Shown one piece after another: positions 8,734 through 18,803 of a stretch of 64,000 nucleotides of DNA. The DNA is taken from contig NZ_FUZC01000005.1 of NCBI RefSeq assembly GCF_900168115.1, positions 231,413-295,412 of the forward strand. The letters run 5' to 3'. Positions within the stretch are counted from its first letter, which is position 1. Each line of letters begins with the position of its first letter. This DNA comes from Salegentibacter salinarum (GTDB taxonomy: Bacteria; Bacteroidota; Bacteroidia; Flavobacteriales; Flavobacteriaceae). The translations under genes were made by a program, and so were the position numbers. Below the pieces are notes generated by a model. That model saw only the letters and a program-made list of their open reading frames with translations, was not told the origin of the DNA and did no database searches.

Positions 8734-10320
8734 ATGTTAAAAACACTAAAACCATTCTTAATCCTATTTATAAGCGCCGGTTTCTTCTGGTCTTGTGAAG
8801 ACGATTTAGATTTGCAGCCTGAAGATAACAGGCTCACGGCCGAAACCACCTTTGAAGATCCAGAATCTTACAAACAGTTTTTAGCCAAGCTTTACGCCGG
8901 TCTTGCAGTTAGTGGCCAGGAAGGCCCGGCCGGTGATCCAGACCTTATTGGTCTTGACGAAGGTTTCTCCCAGTATTTAAGATTATACTGGTCTATGCAG
9001 GAACTTACTACAGATGAAGCTGTAATTGGCTGGAACGATGGTACTATTCAAGACCTGCACGCCCAAAACTGGACAGCAGGAAATGAGTTTATTAGAACTA
9101 TGTACTCAAGGATTATGTACCAGGTTGCTCTTACTAACGAGTTTTTAAGACAGAGCACTCCCGAGCTTCTAGAATCTCGCGGTCTTGCTTCTGAAGAAAG
9201 AGAAAATGTGGCCCGTTACCGAGCTGAAGCAAGGTTTTTAAGAGCTTTACATTATTATCACGCTTTAGATTTATTTGGAAATGTTCCATTTGTAACCGAA
9301 GAAGATCCTGTTGGAGCTTTTCTTCCGCAGCAAATTCAGAGACCGGAATTATACGATTTCGTAGAAAGTGAACTTTTAGCTATAGAAAACGACATTGTGG
9401 CCGCGAATTCTAATGAATACGGACGTGCTGACCAGGCTGCTGTTTGGATGCTTCTTTCTAAACTTTATCTAAATGCTGAAGTTTATACCGGTGAAGGCCG
9501 ATATGCAGACGCATTAAATTATTCTGAAAAAGTAATTAACGCCAATTATACCCTGGCAGATAATTACCAGAATTTATTCCTGGCAGATAATGATTCTAAT
9601 GGAGCTCAAACTGAGGTTATCTTCCCTATCGCTTTTGATGGGCAACAAACCCAATCTTACGGTGGGATGGCTTTTATTATTCACGCTGCTGTTGGTGGTG
9701 ATATGGAACCTGAGGACTTTGGAGTGAGTAGTGGCTGGGCAGGTTTAAGAACTACCGCTGCCCTGGTTGATAAATTTCCTAATGGAGCAGAATCTGAAGA
9801 CGAAAGAGCACTTTTCTTTACAGAAGGACAAACCAAAGAGATAGATGAAATTTCCAGCTTTAACGACGGTTTTGCGATTGCTAAATTCAAAAATGTGACC
9901 GTGGATGGCGAATGGGGATCTGATGATACAGGGGAATTCCCAGACACAGATTTTCCAATGTTCAGACTTGCTGATGCATATTTAATGTATGCTGAAGCTC
10001 ACCTAAGAGGTGGCGGTGGTAGCCAATCGGCTGCTTTAGGTTATGTGAATGAATTAAGGGAAAGAGTTGATGCCGATCAAATTGGAGGATCAGACCTAAG
10101 CTTAGATTTCATATTAGATGAACGCGCCCGTGAATTATACTGGGAAGCTCATAGAAGAACAGATCTTATAAGGTTTAACCAATTTACTGAAAACGGAATC
10201 TGGCCCTGGAAAGGAGATGTTCCGCAGGGAGCAACTACCCAAAGTTACAGAGACCTAATGCCTATACCGGCTTCAGATTTAGGAGTTAACACCAATTTAG
10301 AACAAAATCCAGGATATTAA
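8734..10320 (+). CDS. susD: SusD/RagB-family surface glycan-binding lipoprotein
   Basis: 528 residues. The signal peptide ends in a lipobox with Cys at FFWSC, followed by EDDLDL, an acidic run like the lipoprotein export signal of Bacteroidota, so it should be surface exposed. The body has the TPR-rich SusD fold: ARFLRALHYYHALDLFGNVPFV near residue 165 and, near the C-terminus, ILDERARELYWEAHRRTDLIRF. It acts as the lid on SusC and captures oligosaccharides. It is 24 bp after susC and 18 bp before the SusE-like gene, so all three should share a transcript. Confidence 0.95.
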   Translation: MLKTLKPFLILFISAGFFWSCEDDLDLQPEDNRLTAETTFEDPESYKQFLAKLYAGLAVSGQEGPAGDPDLIGLDEGFSQYLRLYWSMQELTTDEAVIGWNDGTIQDLHAQNWTAGNEFIRTMYSRIMYQVALTNEFLRQSTPELLESRGLASEERENVARYRAEARFLRALHYYHALDLFGNVPFVTEEDPVGAFLPQQIQRPELYDFVESELLAIENDIVAANSNEYGRADQAAVWMLLSKLYLNAEVYTGEGRYADALNYSEKVINANYTLADNYQNLFLADNDSNGAQTEVIFPIAFDGQQTQSYGGMAFIIHAAVGGDMEPEDFGVSSGWAGLRTTAALVDKFPNGAESEDERALFFTEGQTKEIDEISSFNDGFAIAKFKNVTVDGEWGSDDTGEFPDTDFPMFRLADAYLMYAEAHLRGGGGSQSAALGYVNELRERVDADQIGGSDLSLDFILDERARELYWEAHRRTDLIRFNQFTENGIWPWKGDVPQGATTQSYRDLMPIPASDLGVNTNLEQNPGY

Positions 10321-10338
10321 TTTTATAAAAGAATTAAA

Positions 10339-11490
10339 ATGAAAAAATTTTCAATTTTATTTTTAGCATTTGTCGCGCTACTAAGTTTTAACGCGTGTAC
10401 ACAAGACGACGATATTGTATTCGTTGCACAACCAGACCCGGAGGGAATTCAGTTTAGCAATTCATTTCAAAACACCTATGTGTTACCGGCCGGAAATCCA
10501 GATAATCTTGCCGAAAGATTTGTTTGGAACGAAGTAGATTTCGAGGCTCCTACTACAATTACCTATGAGCTTCAGGGATCTGCAGATGAAGCTTTTGGGG
10601 ACCTTATGGTAATAGGAAGCACAGATAATAATAATCTAGGTGTAACTATTGGCCAAATGAGAGAACTTGCTGAAGATGCAGGTCTTGATAACGATCCTGA
10701 AACCGAAGCGCCAAATACTGGCATGGTTTACTTTAAGGTTCGTGCTTTTGCCGGTGACGGGGAAGGAAATGCTTTAGAAGAATTTTCTGAAACTATCGCT
10801 CTTAATGTAGAGTTACCAGAAGCTGAAGAAGAAGGTGAAGCACCAAAAATGGAGCTATTCCTTGTTGGAGATGCTACTGAAGCCGGTTGGGAGCCAGACA
10901 ATAACAACACTCCTTTATTTAGAGATGGTGAAAATGAGTCTGTTTACTACTTTGAAGGAAGATTTGCCGGAGGCGGAGATACAGAAGGTTTCAAATTTTT
11001 ACAAACTACAGAGTGGCAACCACAATGGGGGATTTCTAATGGAGAACTTACCAACAGTGAGATCTTAGGTGATGACCCTGATGCTTTCCCGGTAGAAGAT
11101 GATGCTTACTATTCTTTAATGGTAAATGTTGATGAAATGACTTATACCTGGGAAGAAATTGATGAAAGTTCAGCAACAGTTTATGAAACAGTTGGACTTG
11201 TAGGTGAAGGAACCAGTGTTGGCTGGCCAACTGAGGATAATGAAACCCCTGATATTGTAATGAATCAGTCTGAATTCAACCCTCATATCTGGTATGCAGA
11301 AGACATTGTGCTTTCTGATGGACCAATTAAATTTAGGGCGGATCTTGCCTGGGATGTAAGTTGGGGTGGTACAACCTTCCCAAGCGGTGAAGCTGCCGGT
11401 GATGATATTCAGGCGACAGCAGGAACTTACGATGTTTGGTTTAATACACTGGATGGTCGATATATCTTTATCCCTCAAGGGGAAGAGTAA
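10339..11490 (+). CDS. SusE/SusF-like outer-membrane starch-binding lipoprotein
   Basis: 383 residues. A signal peptide and lipobox (LLSFNAC) are followed by TQDDD, suggesting surface export. An N-terminal SusE-type immunoglobulin-like domain is followed by two carbohydrate-binding modules: one around LFLVGDATEAGWEPDNNNTP, the other around VGLVGEGTSVGWP and ending in a WFNTLDGRYIFIP strand. Proteins of this kind hold starch at the cell surface and have no catalytic activity. It follows susD by 18 bp. A strong hairpin terminator lies just after it and before the amylase. Confidence 0.88.
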   Translation: MKKFSILFLAFVALLSFNACTQDDDIVFVAQPDPEGIQFSNSFQNTYVLPAGNPDNLAERFVWNEVDFEAPTTITYELQGSADEAFGDLMVIGSTDNNNLGVTIGQMRELAEDAGLDNDPETEAPNTGMVYFKVRAFAGDGEGNALEEFSETIALNVELPEAEEEGEAPKMELFLVGDATEAGWEPDNNNTPLFRDGENESVYYFEGRFAGGGDTEGFKFLQTTEWQPQWGISNGELTNSEILGDDPDAFPVEDDAYYSLMVNVDEMTYTWEEIDESSATVYETVGLVGEGTSVGWPTEDNETPDIVMNQSEFNPHIWYAEDIVLSDGPIKFRADLAWDVSWGGTTFPSGEAAGDDIQATAGTYDVWFNTLDGRYIFIPQGEE

Positions 11491-11507
11491 AAGACTCAAT
11501 TAACTTA

Positions 11508-11534
11508 AAGGGCTGCCGCGTGCAGCCCTTTTTT
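11508..11534 (+). terminator. Intrinsic terminator between the susE-like and amylase genes
   Basis: 9-bp perfect stem, AAGGGCTGC (11508-11516) with GCAGCCCTT (11522-11530), a 5-nt loop and a T run to 11534. It lies only 14 nt before the amylase ATG, so it should lower amylase expression relative to susCDE unless read through. Confidence 0.8.
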
Positions 11535-11547
11535 AATTCTTTTTATT

Positions 11548-13005
11548 ATGAAAAAAACTAAACTTTTATTCCCTTTTCTTTTCGGCTTGCTGTTAGTGCT
11601 ATCCGGCTGTTCTAAAGACGACGATGAAGTTGTTGATGAAACAGATGATATTACCGGCGGTGAAGAAGAGGAAATACCAACTCCGCAGGATCCCGAAGCA
11701 TTAGATCTTTCGCAATATACAAGCGGGCAAAAAGTAATGATGCAAACTTTTTACTGGGACGTAGAACCTCGCTTTGAGTGGTGGAACAATCTTTCAGATA
11801 AAGTTGAAGGCTGGGCAGATGCAGGAATAGACAGGTTATGGCTTCCTGTGGCTACAAAAGGCCAATCTGGCGGATATTCTATGGGTTACGATCCTTCAGA
11901 TTATTTTGATTTTGGAGAATACGACCAGCACGGAACCGTACCTACCCGTTTTGGAAGCCGTGATGAACTGGAAAATCTTATTTCCAAATCTCACGATTTA
12001 GGCCTGGAAGTTATTGCAGATATTGTATTAAATCATAATTCCGGTGGAGGGTTAGAATATAACCCTTATCGCGAGAAAGAAACTTACACCAATTTTGATG
12101 AAGAAAATGGAAATGCTTCAGGAATGTTCAATAGAAGTTACGAGCATTTTCATCCAAATGATATAAGCGAGAGTGACGAAGGGGACCTTTTCTTCTCTGA
12201 ACAGGATCTGGATCACGATGTTCCTTATGTACAGGAGTGGCTTTGGGAGAAAGAAAATTCTGTAGCAAAATATTACAAAAACGAAATGGGCTTTGATGGC
12301 TGGCGATTTGATTATGTAAAAGGTTTTGGAACCTGGGTAATTAAAGAATGGATGGATGAAGTTGGCGGATTTGCCGTAGGTGAAAATTTTGATGGTAATC
12401 CAGATGTTTTAGTAGACTGGGTAGACGCCACAGGAGTTTCAGCTTTCGATTTTGCCGCTTTCTACAAAATGGAAGAAGCTTTTGATCGTTTTGATGACTT
12501 AAATTATTTAGATGGAGGAATGCTTCGGAAGGTTTATCCGGACAAAGCAGTGACTTTTGTAGCTAACCATGACACCGAAAAAGACGAAAATGAGGATAAT
12601 AGGATAGCTTCAGAAAATAAAATGAAGGCTTATGCCTATATTTTAACACACGACGGATATCCAACAATTTTCTATTCAGATTACGAAAATGAGACTTTTA
12701 ACGAAGAAATTAAGCAGTTAATCGAGATTCATAACAGTCTGGCAGTTGGTGATGTAGAAGTACTTCACGTAGATAAAGACGAATATTTAATGAAAAGAGA
12801 AGGTAATGCTGAAAACCCCGGATTAATTATATATATTAGCACCGGCAGCACTACCAAGCGTAGAAACGTTCAAACTAATTGGAATAACGTTACCCTTTTA
12901 GATTATAGTGGTAACACAACATATACCCCTACCTCCGATGAAAACGGAATGGTAACGATTGAAGCTCCCGCGAATGGATATTCAATATATTCCATCACGA
13001 AATAG
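11548..13005 (+). CDS. GH13 alpha-amylase, surface lipoprotein
   Basis: 485 residues. The signal peptide ends at lipobox Cys21 (LSGC) and is followed by SKDDDEVVDE, so surface anchoring is expected. All four GH13 regions are visible: DIVLNH near residue 160, GWRFDYVKGF with the nucleophile Asp255, GFAVGENFD with the acid/base Glu279, and FVANHDTE with His341-Asp342. The enzyme should hydrolyse internal alpha-1,4-glucosidic bonds and feed oligosaccharides to SusCD. QTFYWD near residue 66 resembles the compact plant/archaeal type subfamilies. It is the last gene of the plus-strand arm and sits behind a terminator hairpin, so it may be partly uncoupled from susCDE. Confidence 0.95.
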   Translation: MKKTKLLFPFLFGLLLVLSGCSKDDDEVVDETDDITGGEEEEIPTPQDPEALDLSQYTSGQKVMMQTFYWDVEPRFEWWNNLSDKVEGWADAGIDRLWLPVATKGQSGGYSMGYDPSDYFDFGEYDQHGTVPTRFGSRDELENLISKSHDLGLEVIADIVLNHNSGGGLEYNPYREKETYTNFDEENGNASGMFNRSYEHFHPNDISESDEGDLFFSEQDLDHDVPYVQEWLWEKENSVAKYYKNEMGFDGWRFDYVKGFGTWVIKEWMDEVGGFAVGENFDGNPDVLVDWVDATGVSAFDFAAFYKMEEAFDRFDDLNYLDGGMLRKVYPDKAVTFVANHDTEKDENEDNRIASENKMKAYAYILTHDGYPTIFYSDYENETFNEEIKQLIEIHNSLAVGDVEVLHVDKDEYLMKREGNAENPGLIIYISTGSTTKRRNVQTNWNNVTLLDYSGNTTYTPTSDENGMVTIEAPANGYSIYSITK

Positions 13006-13044
13006 GTTTTATTTTGAATTTTCATAGGTGTTAATTCAAAGACT

Positions 13045-13078
13045 GGCTGGTTGTTAATTCAACCAGCCTCTTTTTTTC
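13045..13078 (+). terminator. Terminator after the amylase gene
   Basis: 9-bp perfect stem, GGCTGGTTG (13045-13053) with CAACCAGCC (13060-13068), a 6-nt loop and a T-rich run to 13078. It marks the end of the susC-amylase transcript. Confidence 0.85.
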
Positions 13079-13447
13079 CAGCCATTCGGCTTTTACTCTT
13101 CCAAACAATTTTTTCCGGAATCAAATAATTTCTCTTTTTCAAACTGAATAAATAGTACAATTTTTCGCGAATATTGATTAAAATTATTCGTAAATTTTAT
13201 GCGATTTTCAGTAGAAATTACTTTCTGCACTTCAGCTTCAGCAGTTTACTCCCGCCCAAACTTTAATTGACTTTTTTTACAAATTTGTCAACTTTTTAAT
13301 GTTGATAAATTCGTATTTAACTGACAATTAGCTTATTAACAATTTTTGTTTGATAACTTTTTTTAACAAGATTTTATATTCTTGTACATCTTTGTCTATA
13401 TTTACATTCCGCTTGAAACAATTACTAATCCAAAATCTAAAATTAAT
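13079..13447. other. Long AT-rich intergenic region before nrdJ
   Basis: 369 bases with no supported gene. The last 200 bases are very AT rich. TCAAC (13288-13292) and GTTGA (13301-13305) form a small inverted repeat with an 8-nt spacer. A weak -7-like box (CATCTTTG) sits about 60 nt before the nrdJ start. No B12-box (cobalamin riboswitch) core was recognised by eye. Confidence 0.4.
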
Positions 13448-16003
13448 ATGGGTGTGAACACTACTACCGCCGCTCCTAAGACGTATAGCCAGGATGAGGC
13501 TTTTAAAGCTTCGTTAGACTATTTTAAAGGAGATGATTTAGCCGCACGGGTGTGGGTAAACAAATATGCTCTTAAAGATTCTCAAGGGAACCTTTATGAA
13601 CTTACGCCAAACGATATGCATCGTAGAATTGCAAAGGAAATTGCCCGTGTAGAGCAACGCTACCCAAACCCAATGAGTGAAAATGAAGTTTTTGACCTAA
13701 TTAAAGACTTTAAATACATTGTTCCTCAAGGTAGCCCAATGGCCGGTATTGGTAATCCATACCAAATTGCTTCTCTTTCTAACTGTTTCGTTATTGGTAA
13801 CGACGGGGATTCAGATTCTTATGGGGGGATCATGAAAATAGACCAGGAACAGGTTCAGCTTATGAAACGCCGTGGCGGTGTAGGTCATGACCTTTCCCAC
13901 ATTCGTCCAAAAGGTTCTGCGGTGAAGAACTCTGCCCTTACCTCTACCGGAATTGTTCCGTTTATGGAACGTTACTCCAACTCCACCCGCGAAGTGGCTC
14001 AAGATGGTCGTCGTGGTGCGCTTATGCTTTCGGTTTCTATAAACCACCCAGATTCTGAAGATTTTATAGACGCTAAAATGGAGCAGGGAAAAGTAACCGG
14101 CGCCAATGTTTCAGTACGAATAGATGATGAATTTATGCGTTCGGTTAAAGAAGATCGCAATTACGTTCAGAAATATCCAATCTTTAGCAAAAATCCTAAG
14201 AAATCTAAGGAAATTGAAGCTAATAAACTTTGGAAAAAAATAGTTCACAACGCCTGGAAATCGGCTGAGCCGGGAATCCTATTCTGGGATACGGTAATTA
14301 ACGAATCGGTGCCAGATTGTTATGCCGATCTTGGTTACAAAACGGTTTCTACCAATCCTTGTGGTGAAATCCCGCTTTGTCCTTACGATTCATGTAGACT
14401 TTTGGCCATAAACTTATTTTCTTATGTAGAGAATCCGTTTACGGAAAATGCATCCTTTAATTTTGAACTTTTCAAAAAACATATCGCCGCTGCACAGCGC
14501 ATTATGGATGATATTATTGATCTTGAATTGGAAAAAATTGATGCAATTCTTGCTAAAATAGAAGCCGATCCTGAAGGACTGGAAATTAAAGGTGTAGAAT
14601 ATAACCTTTGGAAAAATATTCAAACTAAAGCTAAAGAAGGAAGAAGAACCGGAATTGGCATCACTGCAGAAGGCGATATGCTTGCCGCTTTAGGTATTAA
14701 ATACGGAAGCGATGAAGGAGTAGATTTCTCAGTAAAAATCCATAAAACCATCGCTTTAGAAGCTTACAGGGCTTCGGTTTATGCAGCAAAAGACAGAGGT
14801 GCTTTCGGTATTTTCGATTCTGAAAGAGAAAAAGAAAATCCTTTCATTCTTAGACTTAAAGAAGCCGACGAAAAATTGTATTACGATATGCTGGAATACG
14901 GTCGTCGTAACATTGCTTTACTTACTATTGCTCCAACCGGGACAACCAGTTTAATGACCCAAACCAGTTCTGGAATTGAGCCGGTATTTATGCCGGTTTA
15001 CAAGAGAAGAAGAAAAGTAAACCCCAACGATAAAGATTCGCGCGTAGATTTTGTTGATGAAGTTGGGGATTCCTGGGAAGAATATGTGGTTTTCCACCAT
15101 AGATTCAAAGAATGGATGAAGGTAAACGGCCACGAAATTACTGATGATTATTCGCAAGAAGAATTAGATAAACTGGTAAAAGCTTCTCCTTATTATAAAG
15201 CAACTTCTAATGATGTTGACTGGTTAAGTAAAGTGAGAATGCAGGGCGCAGTGCAAAAATGGGTAGATCACTCAATTAGTGTGACCATTAATTTACCAAA
15301 CGATGCTACGGAAGAATTGGTGGGTCAGTTATATTTAGAAGCCTGGCAAGCCGGTTGTAAAGGAGTTACTGTGTATCGCGATGGATCACGCTCTGGGGTT
15401 TTAATTTCTAATGAAGAGAAGAAAGAGGAAGCCGAGGAAGAAAACAATACGCCATTCCCAACTACCAGACCTGAAACTTTAACGGCTGATGTGGTTCGTT
15501 TCCAGAATAACAAAGACAAATGGATTGCTTTTATTGGTTTAATAGACGACAGGCCTTACGAGATCTTCACCGGATTCGCCGATGACGAAGACGGAATCTT
15601 ACTTCCGCGTTGGGTTACTGAAGGCGCTATTATTAAAGCCCGAAATGAAGATGGAACCTCCCGTTACGATTTTCAATACGAAAACAAACGAGGCTATAAA
15701 ACTACTATTGAAGGATTATCACATAAATTCAATCCGGAATACTGGAACTATGCAAAACTAATTTCTACCACCCTTAGACACGGAATGCCTATTGAAAAAG
15801 TGGTAGATTTAATAAACAGCCTGCAGTTAGACAGCGAGTCTATAAATACCTGGAAAAACGGGGTTGCCCGCGCGTTAAAACGCTTTATCGCCGATGGTAC
15901 CGTTGCCAAAAAACAAAAATGCAGTAACTGTAATTCTTCTAATCTTATCTATCAGGAAGGTTGCCTTACCTGTCAGGATTGCGGCTCTTCCAAATGTGGA
16001 TAG
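13448..16003 (+). CDS. nrdJ: Class II (adenosylcobalamin-dependent) ribonucleotide reductase
   Basis: 851 residues from the ATG at 13448. The frame continues 22 codons upstream, but that extension (MYIFVYIYIPLET) is unlike the family. Active-site residues are visible: SNCFVI with Cys113, and NPCGEIPL with Asn303, Cys305 and Glu307. APTGTTSLM is the conserved loop, and a C-terminal CSNCNSS...CLTCQDCGSSKCG tail carries the redox or zinc cysteines typical of NrdJ. It reduces ribonucleotides without oxygen dependence, using coenzyme B12. It is a single gene between two terminators. The organism must make or import B12 for it to work; nothing in the window bears on that. Confidence 0.95.
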   Translation: MGVNTTTAAPKTYSQDEAFKASLDYFKGDDLAARVWVNKYALKDSQGNLYELTPNDMHRRIAKEIARVEQRYPNPMSENEVFDLIKDFKYIVPQGSPMAGIGNPYQIASLSNCFVIGNDGDSDSYGGIMKIDQEQVQLMKRRGGVGHDLSHIRPKGSAVKNSALTSTGIVPFMERYSNSTREVAQDGRRGALMLSVSINHPDSEDFIDAKMEQGKVTGANVSVRIDDEFMRSVKEDRNYVQKYPIFSKNPKKSKEIEANKLWKKIVHNAWKSAEPGILFWDTVINESVPDCYADLGYKTVSTNPCGEIPLCPYDSCRLLAINLFSYVENPFTENASFNFELFKKHIAAAQRIMDDIIDLELEKIDAILAKIEADPEGLEIKGVEYNLWKNIQTKAKEGRRTGIGITAEGDMLAALGIKYGSDEGVDFSVKIHKTIALEAYRASVYAAKDRGAFGIFDSEREKENPFILRLKEADEKLYYDMLEYGRRNIALLTIAPTGTTSLMTQTSSGIEPVFMPVYKRRRKVNPNDKDSRVDFVDEVGDSWEEYVVFHHRFKEWMKVNGHEITDDYSQEELDKLVKASPYYKATSNDVDWLSKVRMQGAVQKWVDHSISVTINLPNDATEELVGQLYLEAWQAGCKGVTVYRDGSRSGVLISNEEKKEEAEEENNTPFPTTRPETLTADVVRFQNNKDKWIAFIGLIDDRPYEIFTGFADDEDGILLPRWVTEGAIIKARNEDGTSRYDFQYENKRGYKTTIEGLSHKFNPEYWNYAKLISTTLRHGMPIEKVVDLINSLQLDSESINTWKNGVARALKRFIADGTVAKKQKCSNCNSSNLIYQEGCLTCQDCGSSKCG

Positions 16004-16027
16004 AATAGCTCTTGTTAGATTAGATAA

Positions 16028-16066
16028 AAAATGCCTTTTGAGCTTTTCAAAAGGCATTTTTGTTTT
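16028..16066 (+). terminator. Terminator after nrdJ
   Basis: 14-bp perfect stem, 16028-16041 with 16047-16060 (AAAATGCCTTTTGA / TCAAAAGGCATTTT), a 5-nt loop and a T-rich run. The A run on the other side makes it work in both directions. The next 160 bases, up to the convergent GH5-like gene, hold nothing recognisable. Confidence 0.85.
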
Positions 16067-16223
16067 GTAGAAATGTCGCTTCCCTGGAGCTGTATCTTTA
16101 AAATTCTGCTGTACTATAAATATACCGCCGCTCTGAGGCTCATTAAGATTTTGATCCTGGGTTTTTATATTTTAGAGATATACAATGGTAAAACAAGGTT
16201 TAAACATTCATCTATATTTTCTT

Positions 16224-18794
16224 TTACTCCAAACTCACTGAAATAATCCCCACCCCATGCGGATTTTCCAGTTCGTTATCTTCAATTCCGGGACCTATAG
16301 AAAATTGCAGGGCTTCCGCATTTTCCAACTCCAAATCTCCTTCATAAGAATGCTTAAAATAATATGGCAAAAAAGACGGATATGGTCTTGGTAAACTAAC
16401 CGTTTTAACCGGTTTTAATGAAGAAAGTTCAATTTCGTAGGTTTCGGTTTCTGCATCTAAATCAATTAAAGTCCCAAAAGCTGCACCGTTTTTCATAATA
16501 ATTGCAACCTGAAATTTATCTGTACTTTCAGTCAGTGCCCGAGCCTTAATTATAATTTTTTCTTTAGAGTCCAGCTCAGTTTTACGTCCCTCAATTTTTC
16601 TGCTAAAATTATATCGAAACGAATAATCATAAACAGGCTCTGCTTCAGGATTTTCAACATCTTCTTCAAAAAGCTTTTCTACTTTTACCTGGTATTCTGC
16701 TTCCCCGGGATTATTGGTTGGCACTAAATTATTCTGCGGACTCCACTCCCCTACTATATAATCTTCATCTTGGGATGCATTAAAAATATATAAAGGTTTT
16801 TCTTCTCGTACCACCCTTGTGGTATACTTTGCTTCGGAATGAAAATCCCAATCTTCTGGACTTCCTGAAACTTCCCCGGGAAAAGTTTCTTTTCCTTTAT
16901 CTGTAGTTACTATAATCCTATACTCCAAAAACCCATTTTTTAATAGATTTTCAGGGATTTGGGCTGAAAAATTATAAGTCCTATCATTTTCTAATTCTAC
17001 CGAATCATAAGTGTTTCCATTTTTTAACCAGGCTTCTACTCCTTCAATTTCTTTATCTGAAACGATCTCCGCCGTGATTTCCAACGAGGAATTTGCAGTA
17101 ATCTCCTTAACTGGCTCGTGTAGAACATAAGTTTTCTCTACGGTGGATTCCGGCGCGGTAAACTCTTCCAATTCAACTCTTAAATCCAGCTCTGTGTTTT
17201 TATCCAATTCAGCACCATTATTTTTTAAAAGATAGGTGCCGGGGCGAATTTTAAAGGATTTTCCTTCAATTTCAGGGTTAAACGAATTATTTTCATTTAT
17301 AGCTTCCAGACTGAAATTATCGCTTATTCCTGGCAGGTTTAAATCCATTTGCCAGTTCTCCCAGTTGATCACCGCCACGGTTTTATCAAGGCTGTTGCTT
17401 CCAAAAGGATTATCAACCAGAATAGCATCGGGCATTACTTCCAGCCGCCAGACACCATCGGTTAATTTATCCAGAAAATAAGCGCCTTTACCTTCATATT
17501 TAATCACTTCAGAATTTCCAAATCCGGCGACATGATTCAGGTTTTCTATAGATTTAGGCTGAACTTCATTGGTATTCGTATAAATAAATTTTCCTTCAGA
17601 ATTTAAAACGGCCAGGTCATTTTCATAATCTATTGTAAAATCCTGGAATTCCAGATTTTTGGGAAAAACCCCAAAATCACTATTTACAGGAACCTGATGA
17701 AAAATCTCCCCTGCAATCATTAAAGCTAAAGCCCTTTGAGGCGTGTAAGCAAGGTTCATATAATGGGTGTTATATTCGGTATTCCCAAATGCCAAATAAG
17801 TAGGATCGTAAGCAAAATGAGTCCCAATTTGAATCCCTGCTTCCCTGAAACTCCTCGCCATTGCGGCATAGATGTAAGATTTCATCACATCGGCCGCATC
17901 AAATTCATAAACCAGTTTTGCCGCGTTATTTTCTTCAATCACATCATTAAATGGAATTTGATATTCGTTCACGTTTGGTAATAAATTTCCTTCCAGTTCC
18001 TTCTGAAATCCGAGCCCGGTTGGGTACCACTGAAAAGTTCCGCCATCTATTCCCGCGTCAAAATAGGTTTCGGCGAGATGAATGCTATGGCTTACATTAT
18101 AGAAAATTGGTTTTTCTGTACCGGTACTTTTCATTGATTTAACCATTTTCTCAATGAATTCCTTTACTTCTTCCGGTTTACCTTTATGATGCGGTTCGTT
18201 GCTAATTTCAAAAGCAATAAGGTTTGGCTCATTTTTATAAGCCACGCCGGTATGCGGATTTACGTGATTTAAAAATTGCGCTAAATAGTTTTCCTGTGCT
18301 TCAATCGCACCCGGTTCGGTAAGGCTTCCTGCTTTTCCGTATTTATTGGAGAATCCGGGCGTGTCCTCATCGGGTTCGGGCCATCCATTTCCCCAATAAG
18401 CAATGGGTGTTATCACGAAATTGATATCGCGTTCCTTCAGTTTTTTCAGTAGATAATCGAACAATTTTAAATGTTCATTTTCTATTAAATTTCCTTCTTC
18501 ATCGCTAATTTCGGTATCCCAAACGTGAATTCTAAAAAGATCAAATCCCAGTCGGGAAAAATGGTAGACATCTTTATCTATAGCCTCTTTTAAATTAACA
18601 CCTAGTTGCTCGCCGCTTCGATAGCCGTGGGCAAAAGGAACCGAATAATTCACTCCAAAACCTTTGACTTCTTCATCGTTATGCCCCCAACGCATAAGAC
18701 CTTCATCATCTACATAAACATCCTGTTTTTCCTGGGCAAAACTTATAAAACTGATTACGAAAAATATAAAAGTCAAAAAAAATCTCTTCTTCAT
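16224..18794 (-). CDS. Secreted GH5-like glycosidase (cellulase/mannanase clan A type)
   Basis: 856 residues with a signal peptide ending near SFAQEKQ. The first 480 or so residues form a TIM-barrel glycosidase: FRIHVWDTE near 88, EISNEPHH with the likely acid/base Glu200, and LVYEFDA with the likely nucleophile Glu297. The rest looks like beta-sandwich modules, with an Ig-like segment near 560-650 and a C-terminal sandwich. Members act on beta-linked polysaccharides or their oligomers; the exact substrate cannot be read from the sequence. It follows the TIM-barrel isomerase-like gene by 9 bp, so the two are co-transcribed. There is no lipobox, so it is probably periplasmic or released. Confidence 0.82.
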   Translation of the reverse strand: MKKRFFLTFIFFVISFISFAQEKQDVYVDDEGLMRWGHNDEEVKGFGVNYSVPFAHGYRSGEQLGVNLKEAIDKDVYHFSRLGFDLFRIHVWDTEISDEEGNLIENEHLKLFDYLLKKLKERDINFVITPIAYWGNGWPEPDEDTPGFSNKYGKAGSLTEPGAIEAQENYLAQFLNHVNPHTGVAYKNEPNLIAFEISNEPHHKGKPEEVKEFIEKMVKSMKSTGTEKPIFYNVSHSIHLAETYFDAGIDGGTFQWYPTGLGFQKELEGNLLPNVNEYQIPFNDVIEENNAAKLVYEFDAADVMKSYIYAAMARSFREAGIQIGTHFAYDPTYLAFGNTEYNTHYMNLAYTPQRALALMIAGEIFHQVPVNSDFGVFPKNLEFQDFTIDYENDLAVLNSEGKFIYTNTNEVQPKSIENLNHVAGFGNSEVIKYEGKGAYFLDKLTDGVWRLEVMPDAILVDNPFGSNSLDKTVAVINWENWQMDLNLPGISDNFSLEAINENNSFNPEIEGKSFKIRPGTYLLKNNGAELDKNTELDLRVELEEFTAPESTVEKTYVLHEPVKEITANSSLEITAEIVSDKEIEGVEAWLKNGNTYDSVELENDRTYNFSAQIPENLLKNGFLEYRIIVTTDKGKETFPGEVSGSPEDWDFHSEAKYTTRVVREEKPLYIFNASQDEDYIVGEWSPQNNLVPTNNPGEAEYQVKVEKLFEEDVENPEAEPVYDYSFRYNFSRKIEGRKTELDSKEKIIIKARALTESTDKFQVAIIMKNGAAFGTLIDLDAETETYEIELSSLKPVKTVSLPRPYPSFLPYYFKHSYEGDLELENAEALQFSIGPGIEDNELENPHGVGIISVSLE

Positions 18795-18803
18795 ATATAA
18801 ATT

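Noticed and set aside
13382..13447. N-terminal extension of NrdJ
   Set aside because: The extra 22 residues are not family-like and an ATG at 13448 gives the usual length.
13079..13447. Possible cobalamin riboswitch before nrdJ
   Set aside because: No B12-box core or multi-stem layout could be seen; the region is mostly simple A/T sequence.
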